The notes: generated from the sequence alone by a model not told the origin. DNA of 46,668 nt from Nitrospinota bacterium (GCA_009873655.1 WAIB01000020.1:1-46668); one strand, 5' to 3'; positions 8,491-16,580 are shown, counted from the first letter of the stretch. A program made the numbers and translations.

Positions 8491-9504
8491 TTACATGGAG
8501 TGCGTCATGGTTGTTACGGTTCCCCAGATAATCAGGGCCGCGAAAACGCTGATGAATCCAACCAGAACCGCCATTGCCAATGGACGTTTTTTCCAGTAGT
8601 GTTCCTTGTTTTGGTCGACGATCGGAATCGCCGCTAAAAAACCGATGATGACAGGGGGCGCGACGATCAGGAAAGGCACCCATACATTTTCCAAAGCGTA
8701 TATCCAGACGAATTGCCAGGGAGGTTTGGTGACTTCGAGTCCGAGTACCGGTTCTTCCCCAAGGGGAGGTGCGATGGTAAGCGCAAGAATACAGATTAAT
8801 AAAAATATTCCCGCTCCCGCTCTTCGCAAATAAGCCATATGCTGTGTGAAAGGAATATTTTTTGCTGGCTCCTTTGCTTCGGGCACTTGCGAGAGCTTGT
8901 GGTATTTAACGTAGAACAAATGCAATCCGATCATCATTAAAACAATGATGGGCAGCAGGGATATATGCGCCATGTAAATCCGGCTTAAAAGAGGGACTCC
9001 CTGGGCAAACGCTTCGGTCAGCGGCAGACCAAATACCCCCATTTGTTCCGCTACCCAGAGGAAGTGAGCCAAAGCTTCATAGGCCTCCTGGTCCCATTTA
9101 AGAACCGTGCCGGTGAACAGCAGGGTTACCATCATCAGCATGATTCCGATTCCGATGAGCCAGTTGATCTCCCGCGGATTTTTATAGGATGCGGTGAAGA
9201 AAACCCGAATGGCATGCAGCGTCATGGTAACCGTTAAAACTTCAGCCGCCCAGAAATGGATGCCTCTCAGGAACCAGCCCAGGTATACCTGGTCGACGAG
9301 GTAATGCAGACTGCGGTTGGCACGTTCGGGGTCCGGGATGAAAAATTGCGCCAGAAGAATTCCGCTGATTACAAGAACCCCAAACGCCGACAAGGTCATT
9401 CCCCCCAGGGAATATTTTATGGAGTTAGCATGTTCGGGGATGTCGTATTCGAGTAAGTGAATGCCCAGCCGGTCTTCCAGGGTTTTTGTAAGTCCGTTGG
9501 CCAT
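8491..9504 (-). CDS. Cytochrome b (b6-type with fused subunit-IV-like part) of a bc complex
   Basis: This 337-residue integral membrane protein is a dihaem cytochrome b that oxidises quinol and passes electrons across the membrane. Bis-His ligands are His 83 and 97 in one helix and His 180 and 195 in another. The 14/15 spacing is that of cytochrome b6 rather than mitochondrial-type cytochrome b. The C-terminal third has three more helices like subunit IV, with PPWQF near residue 261 where the Qo-site PEWY motif usually sits. No Rieske protein or cytochrome c is adjacent. It is last of a four-gene block and starts four bases after the upstream stop. Confidence 0.88.
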   Translation of the reverse strand: MANGLTKTLEDRLGIHLLEYDIPEHANSIKYSLGGMTLSAFGVLVISGILLAQFFIPDPERANRSLHYLVDQVYLGWFLRGIHFWAAEVLTVTMTLHAIRVFFTASYKNPREINWLIGIGIMLMMVTLLFTGTVLKWDQEAYEALAHFLWVAEQMGVFGLPLTEAFAQGVPLLSRIYMAHISLLPIIVLMMIGLHLFYVKYHKLSQVPEAKEPAKNIPFTQHMAYLRRAGAGIFLLICILALTIAPPLGEEPVLGLEVTKPPWQFVWIYALENVWVPFLIVAPPVIIGFLAAIPIVDQNKEHYWKKRPLAMAVLVGFISVFAALIIWGTVTTMTHSM

Positions 9505-9508
9505 GCTT

Positions 9509-9928
9509 TCATTCTCCCGGTCTGATGAAAGTCAGCCCTGCAAAAACAAGTCCGGCGAAAAGTGTGATACCGACTGCTGTTCCATAACCCTTCGCGGATG
9601 TTTCCACCTTTTTGTGTTTTGCCTTTTCCACTTTTGGCATCTGATGTTCCGCGTGCTCATTGTGGCTGCCTTCCATTTTCATTTCGGCATTTTCAACCGG
9701 ATCAGCGGGAACGATCTCCCCCTCCATGAACAGGTCATTGGGCGAGAACAAATCGGATTTTCCCAGGGGATCGGATTCTTCTTCCTGGGTAGCGTACATG
9801 GGGTCAATTGTAGATGGTTCCTCTTCCATTACGATGGGAGCGGGTTCTTTTTTATGACCCCCATGTGCCATTGCGTTTTGAGCAATGAAGATGAAGATTA
9901 TTGCAACAACTAAAGTGAGTTTATTCAT
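9509..9928 (-). CDS. His/Met-rich exported protein with C-terminal membrane anchor, unknown
   Basis: A 139-residue protein not matched to a known family. It has a signal peptide with probable cleavage after QNAMA, so the mature N terminus begins HGGHKK. An acidic middle region rich in Glu, Asp, His and Met follows (for example [16 protein letters not shown]), then one transmembrane segment at about residues 116-135. The clustered His and Met residues could bind a metal such as copper; this is inference. It sits four bases before cytochrome b and two bases after the TlpA gene, so it is probably an accessory or subunit of that membrane complex. Confidence 0.75.
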   Translation of the reverse strand: MNKLTLVVAIIFIFIAQNAMAHGGHKKEPAPIVMEEEPSTIDPMYATQEEESDPLGKSDLFSPNDLFMEGEIVPADPVENAEMKMEGSHNEHAEHQMPKVEKAKHKKVETSAKGYGTAVGITLFAGLVFAGLTFIRPGE

Positions 9929-9930
9929 AA

Positions 9931-10494
9931 TCAGCTTCCCAGGACCAGTTGTGTGAAAGCTTCGAGCGTTTCATCGTTGGCCCAGTCTCTTGGACCAACG
10001 GCCTTATGACGAATAAGGCCGTCTCGGTCTACTATAAAGGTTTCCGGTACGCCGGTTGTTTTGTATATCTTTTTGGCGACGATTTCTTCCGGATCCAGCA
10101 ATACGGGAAAAGTCAGATTGAATTTTTTCATAAAAGGTTCGATAAGGCTCTGGTCTTTGTCGACACTTATGGTGAGCATTTCGAATCCATGATCTTTGAA
10201 CTTGCGGTACAGTTTTTCCATGGAAGGCATTTCGACTTCGCAGGTACCGCACCAGGTGGCCCAGAAATTTATGAAAACAATTTTACCCCGGTAATCAGAT
10301 AACTTTACTTTACCTCCTGCCAAAGAAGGCAGTTCAAAATCAGGAGATATAAATGCCTCTGCAGGATATTCCGTTTCATAGGGTTTCAGCTCTTGCTTGT
10401 TTAGCGAGACCACAAACACCGATAAAAGCGCTGCTACCAGAAAAGTGTAGGGAATATAGATGCTGATCGGTTTTTCTTGGGCTATGTTTTCCAT
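9931..10494 (-). CDS. TlpA/ResA-type membrane-anchored thiol-disulfide oxidoreductase
   Basis: A 187-residue redoxin with an uncleaved N-terminal membrane anchor (about residues 12-31) and a periplasmic AhpC/TSA-type thioredoxin domain. The active site is WCGTC (Cys 82 and 85) in INFWATWCGTCEVEMP, and the cis-Pro is in TTGVPETFIVD. Family members reduce disulfides in apocytochromes c or copper-site proteins during assembly of respiratory complexes. Its position, 28 bp after a Cys-rich anchored protein and directly before the His-rich protein and cytochrome b, points to maturation of that complex. No c-type haem motif is seen in the neighbours, so its target is open. Confidence 0.88.
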   Translation of the reverse strand: MENIAQEKPISIYIPYTFLVAALLSVFVVSLNKQELKPYETEYPAEAFISPDFELPSLAGGKVKLSDYRGKIVFINFWATWCGTCEVEMPSMEKLYRKFKDHGFEMLTISVDKDQSLIEPFMKKFNLTFPVLLDPEEIVAKKIYKTTGVPETFIVDRDGLIRHKAVGPRDWANDETLEAFTQLVLGS

Positions 10495-10522
10495 TTATTT
10501 ATTTCGAGAAGTTTTTTAAGGC

Positions 10523-10981
10523 TCAGGCTCTGCGATAAGGTCGATAGAATTTTTTGTCTACAGCAATTACGATCTCGTCAAGAGTTTTGCCCTGGTTGTA
10601 AAGTTCATAGGCATAAAACACTTCGTTCATACAAATATCGCATTTCGAACCATGCTTGTTTGTATAGCAGGTCAACAAGGTTTTATGGTTATGGTTTTTC
10701 TTGCAATAGCAGTAGCAAAACAGGCTATCGATCACCTTGGGTATCTCTGCTGCAATCCGATAGGCTTGTGCAACCCTTCCTGTGAAAATTGCATCGGTCA
10801 AAACAGGACGGGTTTCAATTAATTGCCCTGTCGCGGGTGCCACGGGGGTAACCTTTACTGAAGGTTTGGTGCCTAAATATACCCCGGCAACCACAACGCA
10901 GACAAAAATTCCCATGGCTATGGAAGAGATACGCTTCTTATTGTTATTCGGCGTTTTTTTTCCGGATTTCTTTTTTGCCAT
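10523..10981 (-). CDS. Membrane-anchored Cys-rich protein resembling PCYCGC-motif proteins
   Basis: A 152-residue protein with a very basic N terminus, one transmembrane helix (about residues 19-37) and an exported domain. The domain carries CYCYC (Cys 89, 91, 93), a His pair (97, 99), Cys 105, and CDIC (Cys 114 and 117), followed by a helical stretch ending with DEIVIAVDKKFYRPY. The order CxC, Cys, CxxC and the ending resemble the PCYCGC-motif family (PF13798), which I recall as likely metal- or redox-binding. It heads the TlpA/cytochrome b block. Whether the cysteines bind copper, a cluster or form disulfides cannot be read from the sequence. Confidence 0.78.
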   Translation of the reverse strand: MAKKKSGKKTPNNNKKRISSIAMGIFVCVVVAGVYLGTKPSVKVTPVAPATGQLIETRPVLTDAIFTGRVAQAYRIAAEIPKVIDSLFCYCYCKKNHNHKTLLTCYTNKHGSKCDICMNEVFYAYELYNQGKTLDEIVIAVDKKFYRPYRRA

Positions 10982-11027
10982 TTTTTGCGCCAGGTCTAAT
11001 AAAGTTTTTGGCTATATCTAATTATAT

Positions 11028-11244
11028 GGACTGCCACCCTCCGATGCAACCCTCTAACGAGGGAGGAAAATTAGAGAAACAATAGTTAAAAGCCAGCTGA
11101 TTTGGTCGGCTTTAAGGAAGTTTGTCCCATTGCCTCTGCGGCGGGCCCTGTAACGAGGGAAGAAAAATTGATGAAATAGTAGTTAAAGGCCTAACGGCGT
11201 ATCTGGTTTTACTTGTCTTGACCTATTGGCCCCACGCCCAGTGG
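11028..11244. repeat. Intergenic hairpin repeat, site 2 (two tandem units)
   Basis: Two further units of the 7660-7806 repeat. Unit one carries CCCTC-TAAC-GAGGG (11050-11063), and unit two CCCTG-TAAC-GAGGG (11146-11159). Unit two ends in CCAC-GCCCA-GTGG (11232-11244). The distance from second hairpin to closing hairpin is 86 bp, identical to site 1. The first unit has an enlarged stem TTAAAAGCC...GGCTTTAA in place of GTTAA-AGGC-TTAAC. The array ends at the last base before the stop codon of the glycosyltransferase gene. Confidence 0.8.
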
Positions 11245-11937
11245 TTAGCGGATGATTTGATACCATTTGGTCAGGATGCGGGGCGGGAACCGAAGCTCAA
11301 ACAGGATGGCAATTAGAATGTTCCGAAAAGTGGTGAACCAGATTCCTTCTTTATTCCATCTGCGAGGCGAGGTGAAAACTTTTTCATCAAGAAGAATTAC
11401 GGGCCCCAGTTTTCTCAGCCGTTTGAAAAAGTCGATATCTTCGCAGATGGGGAACTCAGAGAATCCGTTCATTTTCTGGAAAACGGGATTCCTCACGAAG
11501 AAGGCCTGGTCGCCATAAGCCATTCCCAGATATTTTGAGCGCAGATTTGCCAGCCAGGTAATTAGCCGCAGACTCCATTTATCGGAATCAATACAAAGGG
11601 AGAAGGCCCCCCCGATTTCTTGTGAATTGTTCATGGAAACCGATATTTTTTTATAACTTTCAGGATCAATACGGCTGTCGGCGTGGAGGAAGAGAAAAAT
11701 ATCACCGGTCGCGATTCTGGCGCCCGCGTTCATTTGCAATGCTCGCCCGGCAGGCCCCGTCACCCGTTTTTGAGTGAATTTTGTTGCGATTTCGAGGGTC
11801 TTGTCATCGCTGCCCCCGTCGCTGACAATCACTTCGTGTGGGGAAAGCTGTTGAATTTGTGCCAGGGTATCGCCCAAACACCTTTCCTCATTGAAGGTGG
11901 GGACGATGATCGAGATTTTCAGGGAACCGTCTGCCAT
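11245..11937 (-). CDS. Family 2 glycosyltransferase of the selenodomain-associated (TIGR04283-like) type
   Basis: A GT-A fold glycosyltransferase of 230 residues. It begins with a Rossmann-like strand ISIIVPTFNEE, followed by EVIVSDGGSDDKT, the metal-binding DXD-like FLHADSR, GGAF and the catalytic region CEDIDFFKRL. Short length and the GRALQMNAGA motif fit the TIGR04283 group often found beside radical-SAM or selenium-domain proteins, though no such partner is next to it here. The frame is open to an ATG at 12090, but the ATG at 11937 gives the standard N terminus and has GAGG five bases upstream, so I use it. Confidence 0.82.
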   Translation of the reverse strand: MADGSLKISIIVPTFNEERCLGDTLAQIQQLSPHEVIVSDGGSDDKTLEIATKFTQKRVTGPAGRALQMNAGARIATGDIFLFLHADSRIDPESYKKISVSMNNSQEIGGAFSLCIDSDKWSLRLITWLANLRSKYLGMAYGDQAFFVRNPVFQKMNGFSEFPICEDIDFFKRLRKLGPVILLDEKVFTSPRRWNKEGIWFTTFRNILIAILFELRFPPRILTKWYQIIR

Positions 11938-12104
11938 CACCCCCTCGTAGCGGTGGCAAAGGGTAGCGGATAATTGCTGAAAGGGGGCAGAGCTTTGGGA
12001 TATATCATTTGAGGCCACTCCTTCTTTGTAATCCGGCATCAATATATTATAGAATAGTGATAAGTTAAACCCGCTTTCATTTGTTTTCATAAAGCCCGGT
12101 AATT

Positions 12105-12890
12105 ATGCTAGCGCATTTTATAGATTCTCGGTCCTTTCAGTGTGGTTATTTTCAAGACCGCCAGTCCCTCTTCGAGGAATATCTGCTGGAAGATGTTTCA
12201 GAAGTGGAATTCGAATATTTGCTGGCGCACGGCATGAGACATTTTGGCGATTATTATTTTCGTCCCCGTTGCCAAAACTGCTACCTGTGTATTCCAATAC
12301 GGGTTCGTGTCAATGAATTTAAAATGACACGCAACCAGAAACGCGCCCTTGTTTCCTGCCAGAATGTCAAAATGAAAATAGGAGATCCCGTTTATTCAGA
12401 AGAAAAGTTCAGGCTGTACCTGAAGCATAAAGAAAGATTCAACTCTTTGCAGGACGATGTGGAGGATGAGCAAAACTTTAGAATGTCTTTTTATGTAAAC
12501 ACTCCATTCGGAATTGAGTTCGAATATTATCTGGATGGAAAACTGGTGGGCGTGGCGTTGGGAGATAAAACCTCAAAATCCTTTTCCGCCATCTATACCT
12601 TTTATGATGTTCCCAGCAAGAGAATGAGCCTTGGCACTTACAGTGTGCTGAAACAACTGGAATATGCGCAGCAGTATTGCATGAAGTATTTTTATCTGGG
12701 CTATTATATTGCCGAAAATGCCTCCCTGACTTATAAGGCGAGTTTTCGTCCCAATGAGGTTTATATGGGCCGGGAATGGCGTCGATTCCGAAATGCCAAT
12801 GGAGATTACCTGATTTCCAAAAAGCGGTTGCAATGGAAGAACTCCGACCTCCTTGTAAAAGCGGCCCCTACCAGTGTGACACTGGACTAG
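12105..12890 (+). CDS. bpt: Aspartate/glutamate leucyltransferase (Bpt/Ate family)
   Basis: Aminoacyl-tRNA-protein transferases of this family attach leucine from Leu-tRNA to N-terminal Asp or Glu of proteins, marking them for ClpS/ClpAP degradation in the bacterial N-end rule. The 261 residues match the family. The N-terminal domain has YYFRPRCQNCYLCIPIRV (about residues 50-67) with the conserved Cys residues, and the C-terminal GNAT-like domain carries FYDVPSKRMSLGTYSVL, YLGYYI and YKASFRPNE. The Bpt versus arginyl-transferase assignment follows the bacterial type and is not certain. It is divergent from the glycosyltransferase and convergent with a small membrane ORF. Confidence 0.88.
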   Translation: MLAHFIDSRSFQCGYFQDRQSLFEEYLLEDVSEVEFEYLLAHGMRHFGDYYFRPRCQNCYLCIPIRVRVNEFKMTRNQKRALVSCQNVKMKIGDPVYSEEKFRLYLKHKERFNSLQDDVEDEQNFRMSFYVNTPFGIEFEYYLDGKLVGVALGDKTSKSFSAIYTFYDVPSKRMSLGTYSVLKQLEYAQQYCMKYFYLGYYIAENASLTYKASFRPNEVYMGREWRRFRNANGDYLISKKRLQWKNSDLLVKAAPTSVTLD

Positions 12891-12910
12891 CGTTTTGACA
12901 CTGTAGGAAT

Positions 12911-12942
12911 TGACCCATTGCCTCTCCTCGTTAGAGGAGGCC
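12911..12942. repeat. Truncated copy of the intergenic hairpin repeat, site 3
   Basis: TGACCCATTGCCTCT (12911-12925) shares CCCATTGCCTCT exactly with site 2 (11126-11137). It runs into a perfect six-pair hairpin CTCCTC-GTTA-GAGGAG (12924-12939), whose core is the reverse complement of the CCTC-TAAC-GAGG hairpin of the other copies. It overlaps the last codons of the 43-residue minus-strand ORF and could act as a terminator for both convergent genes, although there is no T run. Confidence 0.55.
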
Positions 12943-13062
12943 GGTATAGACGAGGACCATCCAGATCACGAGCAGGACATTAAAAATCACTCCAATGTGG
13001 AAGAATACGTTGAAGAATTTAGTGTGGCTGTATTCGTAATCGTCTTTATTTTCTTCAGTCAT
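12931..13062 (-). CDS. Small single-pass membrane protein (43 aa), unknown
   Basis: A short ORF beginning MTEENKDDYEYSHTKFF and ending VLVYTGLL. The charged N-terminal third is followed by one long hydrophobic segment (about residues 17-42). The start lies six bases after the LRR gene stop, so translational coupling is likely; there is no strong ribosome site. Protein-like composition, with acidic and aromatic residues and then a clean membrane helix, supports a real gene. Small subunits of respiratory complexes often look like this, but nothing nearby proves such a role. A longer antisense frame at 12910-13191 is probably its shadow. Confidence 0.6.
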   Translation of the reverse strand: MTEENKDDYEYSHTKFFNVFFHIGVIFNVLLVIWMVLVYTGLL

Positions 13063-13068
13063 AGCCGT

Positions 13069-13863
13069 TCAATCCATAACCAGAGTGGTCAAACGTTTTG
13101 CCAGGTCCGAGCCTCGAATTATTTTTCTAACAGGACGTTCTATGAGATTAAGACTCATATAAAGCCTGTCCAGATTCAAAAAAGTTTTTGACTCCGCAAT
13201 GGCCTTCCCCCCTTCATCTCTTATTTCGTTCCGCCAGATGCTCAACGCGCTCAGGTTTTTCAGGTAGGGAGAGTTGGCTATGGCAATCGCTCCGGCGTTG
13301 CCCATTTTATTGGAGCACAAATACAGTTTTTGAAGTTGCGCCAGGTGCTCGCTTTCAGCCAGAGCGACAATTCCATCATCGCCTATGGCGGTGCTGTCCA
13401 GATGCAGGGCTTTCAGGCTGGGCCATTTGTCCGATGCTGCAATGGCACGTGCGCCTTCGGGGCCAATAGGATTCGAATCCAGGAAAATGATTTCCATATT
13501 TTTCAGGTTTGGAGACTCGGCCAGGGCAGCGGCCCCTTTTGGGCCAATGTTGTTGGCTTCGAGCATGATGCATTTTAAATTTTTCAAAAGATCGGCCTGG
13601 GCAAGAGATTTTGCTTCTTCGTCGCCAATGATATTGTGGTTCAGGTAGAGGGAAGTCAGATTCGTCAGACATTTTACCTGGCATAAAATTTCGATGGTTT
13701 CGCCGCAAAGCTGGTTTTGGCTCAGGTAAAGTTGTTCTACGGAAGACAGTTCGTCACTGGCGGCTAAAAGACGCAACTCTTCTATTCCGATATTTTTATC
13801 TTCCAGATCTAAAAGTTTGCCGTTGTCGACCAGGTTTGCCGATATGGTTTGTTCAAAACTCAC
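13069..13863 (-). CDS. Leucine-rich-repeat protein (ribonuclease-inhibitor-like)
   Basis: A 264-residue protein built from about eight LRRs of 24-28 residues, with recurring units such as LTSLYLNHNIIGDEEAKSLA, LKALHLDSTAIGDDGIVALA and LQKLYLCSNKMGNAGAIAIA. The pattern LxxLxLxxNxIGxxGAxAIA is the ribonuclease-inhibitor type, forming a curved solenoid for protein binding. There is no signal peptide or membrane segment, so it is probably cytoplasmic. The tandem repeats show as internal sequence similarity. A partner is unknown; only the coupled 43-residue membrane ORF downstream is a candidate. Confidence 0.85.
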   Translation of the reverse strand: MSFEQTISANLVDNGKLLDLEDKNIGIEELRLLAASDELSSVEQLYLSQNQLCGETIEILCQVKCLTNLTSLYLNHNIIGDEEAKSLAQADLLKNLKCIMLEANNIGPKGAAALAESPNLKNMEIIFLDSNPIGPEGARAIAASDKWPSLKALHLDSTAIGDDGIVALAESEHLAQLQKLYLCSNKMGNAGAIAIANSPYLKNLSALSIWRNEIRDEGGKAIAESKTFLNLDRLYMSLNLIERPVRKIIRGSDLAKRLTTLVMD

Positions 13864-13923
13864 GTTTTCGAAGCGTCCAGAAATATGCTTTTAATGAATG
13901 GGTTACCACTGTAATGTATTTTA

Positions 13924-13956
13924 TTTGAAATTTCAAACCCCGGTTTCGTTTATAAT
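13924..13956 (+). promoter_or_regulatory. Putative ald promoter with perfect palindrome
   Basis: A perfect 14-bp palindrome TTTGAAATTTCAAA (13924-13937) lies 13 bp upstream of a consensus -10 TATAAT (13951-13956), 32 bp before the ald ATG. A TTGAAA within the palindrome is 20 bp from the -10, too far for a standard -35, which would fit activation by a bound regulator. The regulator is unknown. Confidence 0.4.
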
Positions 13957-13988
13957 ACTTATGAGGCACGGATTATTGTGAGATTGAA

Positions 13989-15098
13989 ATGATTGTAGGT
14001 ATCCCAAAAGAAATCAAGGCCGATGAATACAGGGTTTCCATGACTCCGGCAGGTGTGCATGAGCTTGTAGCTCATGGACATAAGGTGCTGGTGGAAAACA
14101 AAGCCGGGGAAGGGAGCGGTATTCCCAATCAGGACTACATGGAACAGGGAGCGGAGATCGTTCCCAGGGCGGATCTTTTTGCCAAGTCGGAAATGATCGT
14201 CAAAGTCAAAGAACCTGTGCCCAAGGAATATGCCTTGTTACGTGAAGGGCAGATCCTTTATACCTACCTTCATCTGGCTCCCGCTCCAGAATTGACACAG
14301 GCTTTGCTTGATAGAAAAATTGTAGGCATTGCATACGAAACCGTTCAGTTGAAAGACAATTCTTTACCCTTACTGATTCCCATGAGTGAAGTGGCGGGAA
14401 GAATGGCCGTTCACGAAGGCGCGAAATATCTCGAACGAGAGAATGGAGGACGGGGAATTCTTCTTGGCGGGGTTCCCGGGGTCGACCCGGGTCATGTGGT
14501 GATTGTCGGGGGAGGGATCGTCGGTGCCAATGCCGCGAAAATGGCCATCGGGACAGGCGCATCGGTCACTTTGCTGGATGTGAGTTTGCCAAGATTGCGA
14601 TATCTCGACGACATTCATGGAAGCCGGCTGAAAACCCTGATGTCGAACAAGTTCAACCTGATCGAATCCTTGCGCACGGCAGACCTGGTTATTGGTGCCG
14701 TTCTCATTCCCGGTGCCCGCGCACCGCGCTTGATCACTCGCAATATGCTGAAAGATATGCAAAAGGGCTCGGTGATTGTCGATGTGGGAATAGATCAAGG
14801 GGGTATGCTGGAAACTTCACGGCCCACCACGCACAGCGATCCTATTTTTGAAGTGGAAGGGATCATTCATTATTGCGTTGCCAATATGCCCGGAGCCCTG
14901 GCACGCACATCGACATTCGCGCTCACCAACGCTACCTTCCCCTACGCTTTGAAACTGGCTAATGAAGGTTATAAAAAAGCCCTGGCCGATGACCCCGCGT
15001 TGAAAGGGGGGCTCAACGTCTGTCTCGGGTCCGTCACCCACCCCGCGGTGGCAAAAGCGCTTGATAAAGAATTTGTTGAGCCGGAAACTTATTTGTAA
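13989..15098 (+). CDS. ald: Alanine dehydrogenase
   Basis: Ald catalyses NAD-dependent reversible deamination of L-alanine to pyruvate and ammonium. The 369 residues match the family. Substrate-site residues are visible: Arg 15 in EYRVSMTP, Lys 74 in VKVKEP and His 95 in YLHLA. The NAD loop is [18 protein letters not shown] near residues 168-186, and VDVGIDQGG carries the catalytic Asp. The closing [11 protein letters not shown] is also family-typical. The gene stands alone, with a candidate operator-promoter upstream and a probable terminator downstream. The physiological direction cannot be told. Confidence 0.95.
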   Translation: MIVGIPKEIKADEYRVSMTPAGVHELVAHGHKVLVENKAGEGSGIPNQDYMEQGAEIVPRADLFAKSEMIVKVKEPVPKEYALLREGQILYTYLHLAPAPELTQALLDRKIVGIAYETVQLKDNSLPLLIPMSEVAGRMAVHEGAKYLERENGGRGILLGGVPGVDPGHVVIVGGGIVGANAAKMAIGTGASVTLLDVSLPRLRYLDDIHGSRLKTLMSNKFNLIESLRTADLVIGAVLIPGARAPRLITRNMLKDMQKGSVIVDVGIDQGGMLETSRPTTHSDPIFEVEGIIHYCVANMPGALARTSTFALTNATFPYALKLANEGYKKALADDPALKGGLNVCLGSVTHPAVAKALDKEFVEPETYL

Positions 15099-15162
15099 GA
15101 AATTATTTGAACTCAACATAAGGCTCTTCAAAGGTTCCTTTAAACTCTAAAGAACGGGCATT

Positions 15163-15196
15163 ATCAGGAACATCAGAAACCTGAATTATTTTTTTT
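15163..15196 (+). terminator. Probable intrinsic terminator downstream of ald
   Basis: TCAGG (15164-15168) pairs with CCTGA (15180-15184), followed by ATTA and eight T residues. The loop is long (11 nt), so the call is moderate. A second hairpin GTTCcTTTA-aactc-TAAAGAAC lies just upstream at 15134-15155 and may act as a transcript-end stabiliser. Confidence 0.45.
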
Positions 15197-15210
15197 CATT
15201 CAGCGATTCC

Positions 15211-15238
15211 TTGACAAACCGGGCAGGAATCTTATTTT
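15211..15238 (+). promoter_or_regulatory. Putative sigma-70-type promoter for htpX
   Basis: TTGACA (15211-15216) is followed after 16 bp by TATTTT (15233-15238), about 100 bp before the htpX ATG. The -35 is perfect and the -10 is four of six. No heat-shock sigma-32 type element was recognised. Confidence 0.4.
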
Positions 15239-15336
15239 CATTATATTGGGTTTTTCGTCATTGAAAATGGGGGTGGGTCCGATTGTAGGAAAAATAAGTT
15301 TGTGTTAGGATTTTTTATTTCAATTGAGGATTAAAA

Positions 15337-16233
15337 ATGCTTCGGATAGCTTTATTTTTAGGAACAAACATCGCCGTCATATTTCTTATCAGCCTGACGT
15401 TTCGGTTGCTGGGGTTTGAAAGCCTGTTGCAGCAAAACGGGGTGGATCTCAATATCACCGCTCTTATCATATACTCATCCCTGTTCGGGTTCATCGGGTC
15501 CTTTGTGTCCCTGTTGATGTCGAAACAGATGGCAAAAATGGCAATGCGAGTGCGGGTGATAACCGAGCCCCGAAATGAAATGGAGCAGTGGCTGGTCTCC
15601 ACCGTGGGCCGGCAGGCCAACTGGGCGGGAATAGAAAAACCCGAAGTGGGCATATTTGAAAGCCCGGCACCGAACGCCTTCGCCACCGGATGGAATAAAA
15701 ACGACGCCCTGGTCGCTATCAGCACTGGATTGTACGAAAGCATGAGCCGCGAGGAAGTTGAAGCCGTTCTTGGGCATGAAGTCAGCCACGCCGCTAACGG
15801 CGATATGGTGACCCTCGCACTGATCCAGGGAGTGGTCAACACCTTCGTTATTTTCCTTTCCCGGGTTGTGGGATTCCTCGTGGACCGTCTGGTATTCAAA
15901 GTAGAACGCGGTCATGGACCTGCTTTTTGGATTGTATCCATGGTGGCGCAGGTGGTGTTCAGTGTTCTCGCCATGATGATCGTCATGTGGTTTTCACGCA
16001 GAAGGGAATTCCGTGCCGATAAAGGCGGAGCCGCGATTGCGGGACGCGAGAATATGATCAATGCCCTGCAGCGACTCAAGGCCTCTCATGAAAACCCTCA
16101 ACTGCCGGATGAAATGGCGGCTTTGGCTTTCAATGCGGGCAAGGTGCAGGCCCTGTTCGCAAGTCACCCCCCGTTGGATGAACGCATCGACGCGTTGCAA
16201 CAACTGGACATCCCGTCGCGCCCGATAGGATGA
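15337..16233 (+). CDS. htpX: Protease HtpX, M48B membrane metallopeptidase
   Basis: HtpX is an inner-membrane zinc protease that degrades misfolded membrane proteins alongside FtsH. The 298 residues match the family. Two N-terminal helices (about 5-25 and 40-62) are followed by FESPAPNAFATGWNK, the zinc motif HEVSH (147-151), two more hydrophobic segments, then RREFRADKGGA with the third ligand Glu. The C-terminal FASHPPLDERIDAL is characteristic. It is a second M48 enzyme besides the lipoprotein at 3673. A single gene with its own promoter. Confidence 0.94.
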   Translation: MLRIALFLGTNIAVIFLISLTFRLLGFESLLQQNGVDLNITALIIYSSLFGFIGSFVSLLMSKQMAKMAMRVRVITEPRNEMEQWLVSTVGRQANWAGIEKPEVGIFESPAPNAFATGWNKNDALVAISTGLYESMSREEVEAVLGHEVSHAANGDMVTLALIQGVVNTFVIFLSRVVGFLVDRLVFKVERGHGPAFWIVSMVAQVVFSVLAMMIVMWFSRRREFRADKGGAAIAGRENMINALQRLKASHENPQLPDEMAALAFNAGKVQALFASHPPLDERIDALQQLDIPSRPIG

Positions 16234-16313
16234 TTAGAGTGGGGGTGTGATCAATATCCGTATTGTCTGCCGGGTACCCTGAGGGGGCACTCTTTCAAAA
16301 GAAAGCCTGCTGC

Positions 16314-16580
16314 TCAATCAGTGGAAATGACCCGGTTTCGGCCCGCTGCTTTTGCAGCATAAAATCTCATGTCGGCACTTTTCAGGCATTCTTCCAAATC
16401 ACCCCCTTGCGGCATTTGGGCCACTCCGAGGCTTAAAGTAATATGAATTTTCTGGTTCTTGAAAAAGGAGCATCCTCTTTGACCTTTCTTCTTAGTTTTT
16501 CGGCCAATTCTACTTCGCCTGGCAATTCGTTTTCGGGTAGCATTAAAAGAAATTCTTCTTTCAAAGTTCGGTTGATTTGG
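16314..16580 (-). pseudogene. Relic of a GGDEF (diguanylate cyclase) domain
   Basis: Two minus-strand frames together give the C-terminal half of a GGDEF domain. One frame reads LKEEFLLMLPENELPGEVEL then AEKLRRKVKEDAPF, matching the region from the active-site loop onward. The next frame continues KIHITLSLGVAQMPQGG, ECLKSADMRFYAAKA and GRNRV. A frame change is needed near 16470. The signature GG is replaced by LK, and no N-terminal half is seen upstream, so this is a degraded remnant that cannot make c-di-GMP. It lies between htpX and a small ORF of uncertain status. Confidence 0.7.

Noticed and set aside
7660-11244. Possible CRISPR array from the repeated units
   Set aside because: Only one to two units per site, repeats about 99 bp and imperfect, no constant repeat with unique spacers, and no cas genes.
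12910-13191. 93-codon plus-strand ORF
   Set aside because: Antisense to the 43-residue membrane ORF and to the end of the LRR gene.
15315-15899. 194-codon minus-strand ORF
   Set aside because: Antisense to htpX, whose motifs are clear; Ser/Arg/Thr-rich shadow composition.
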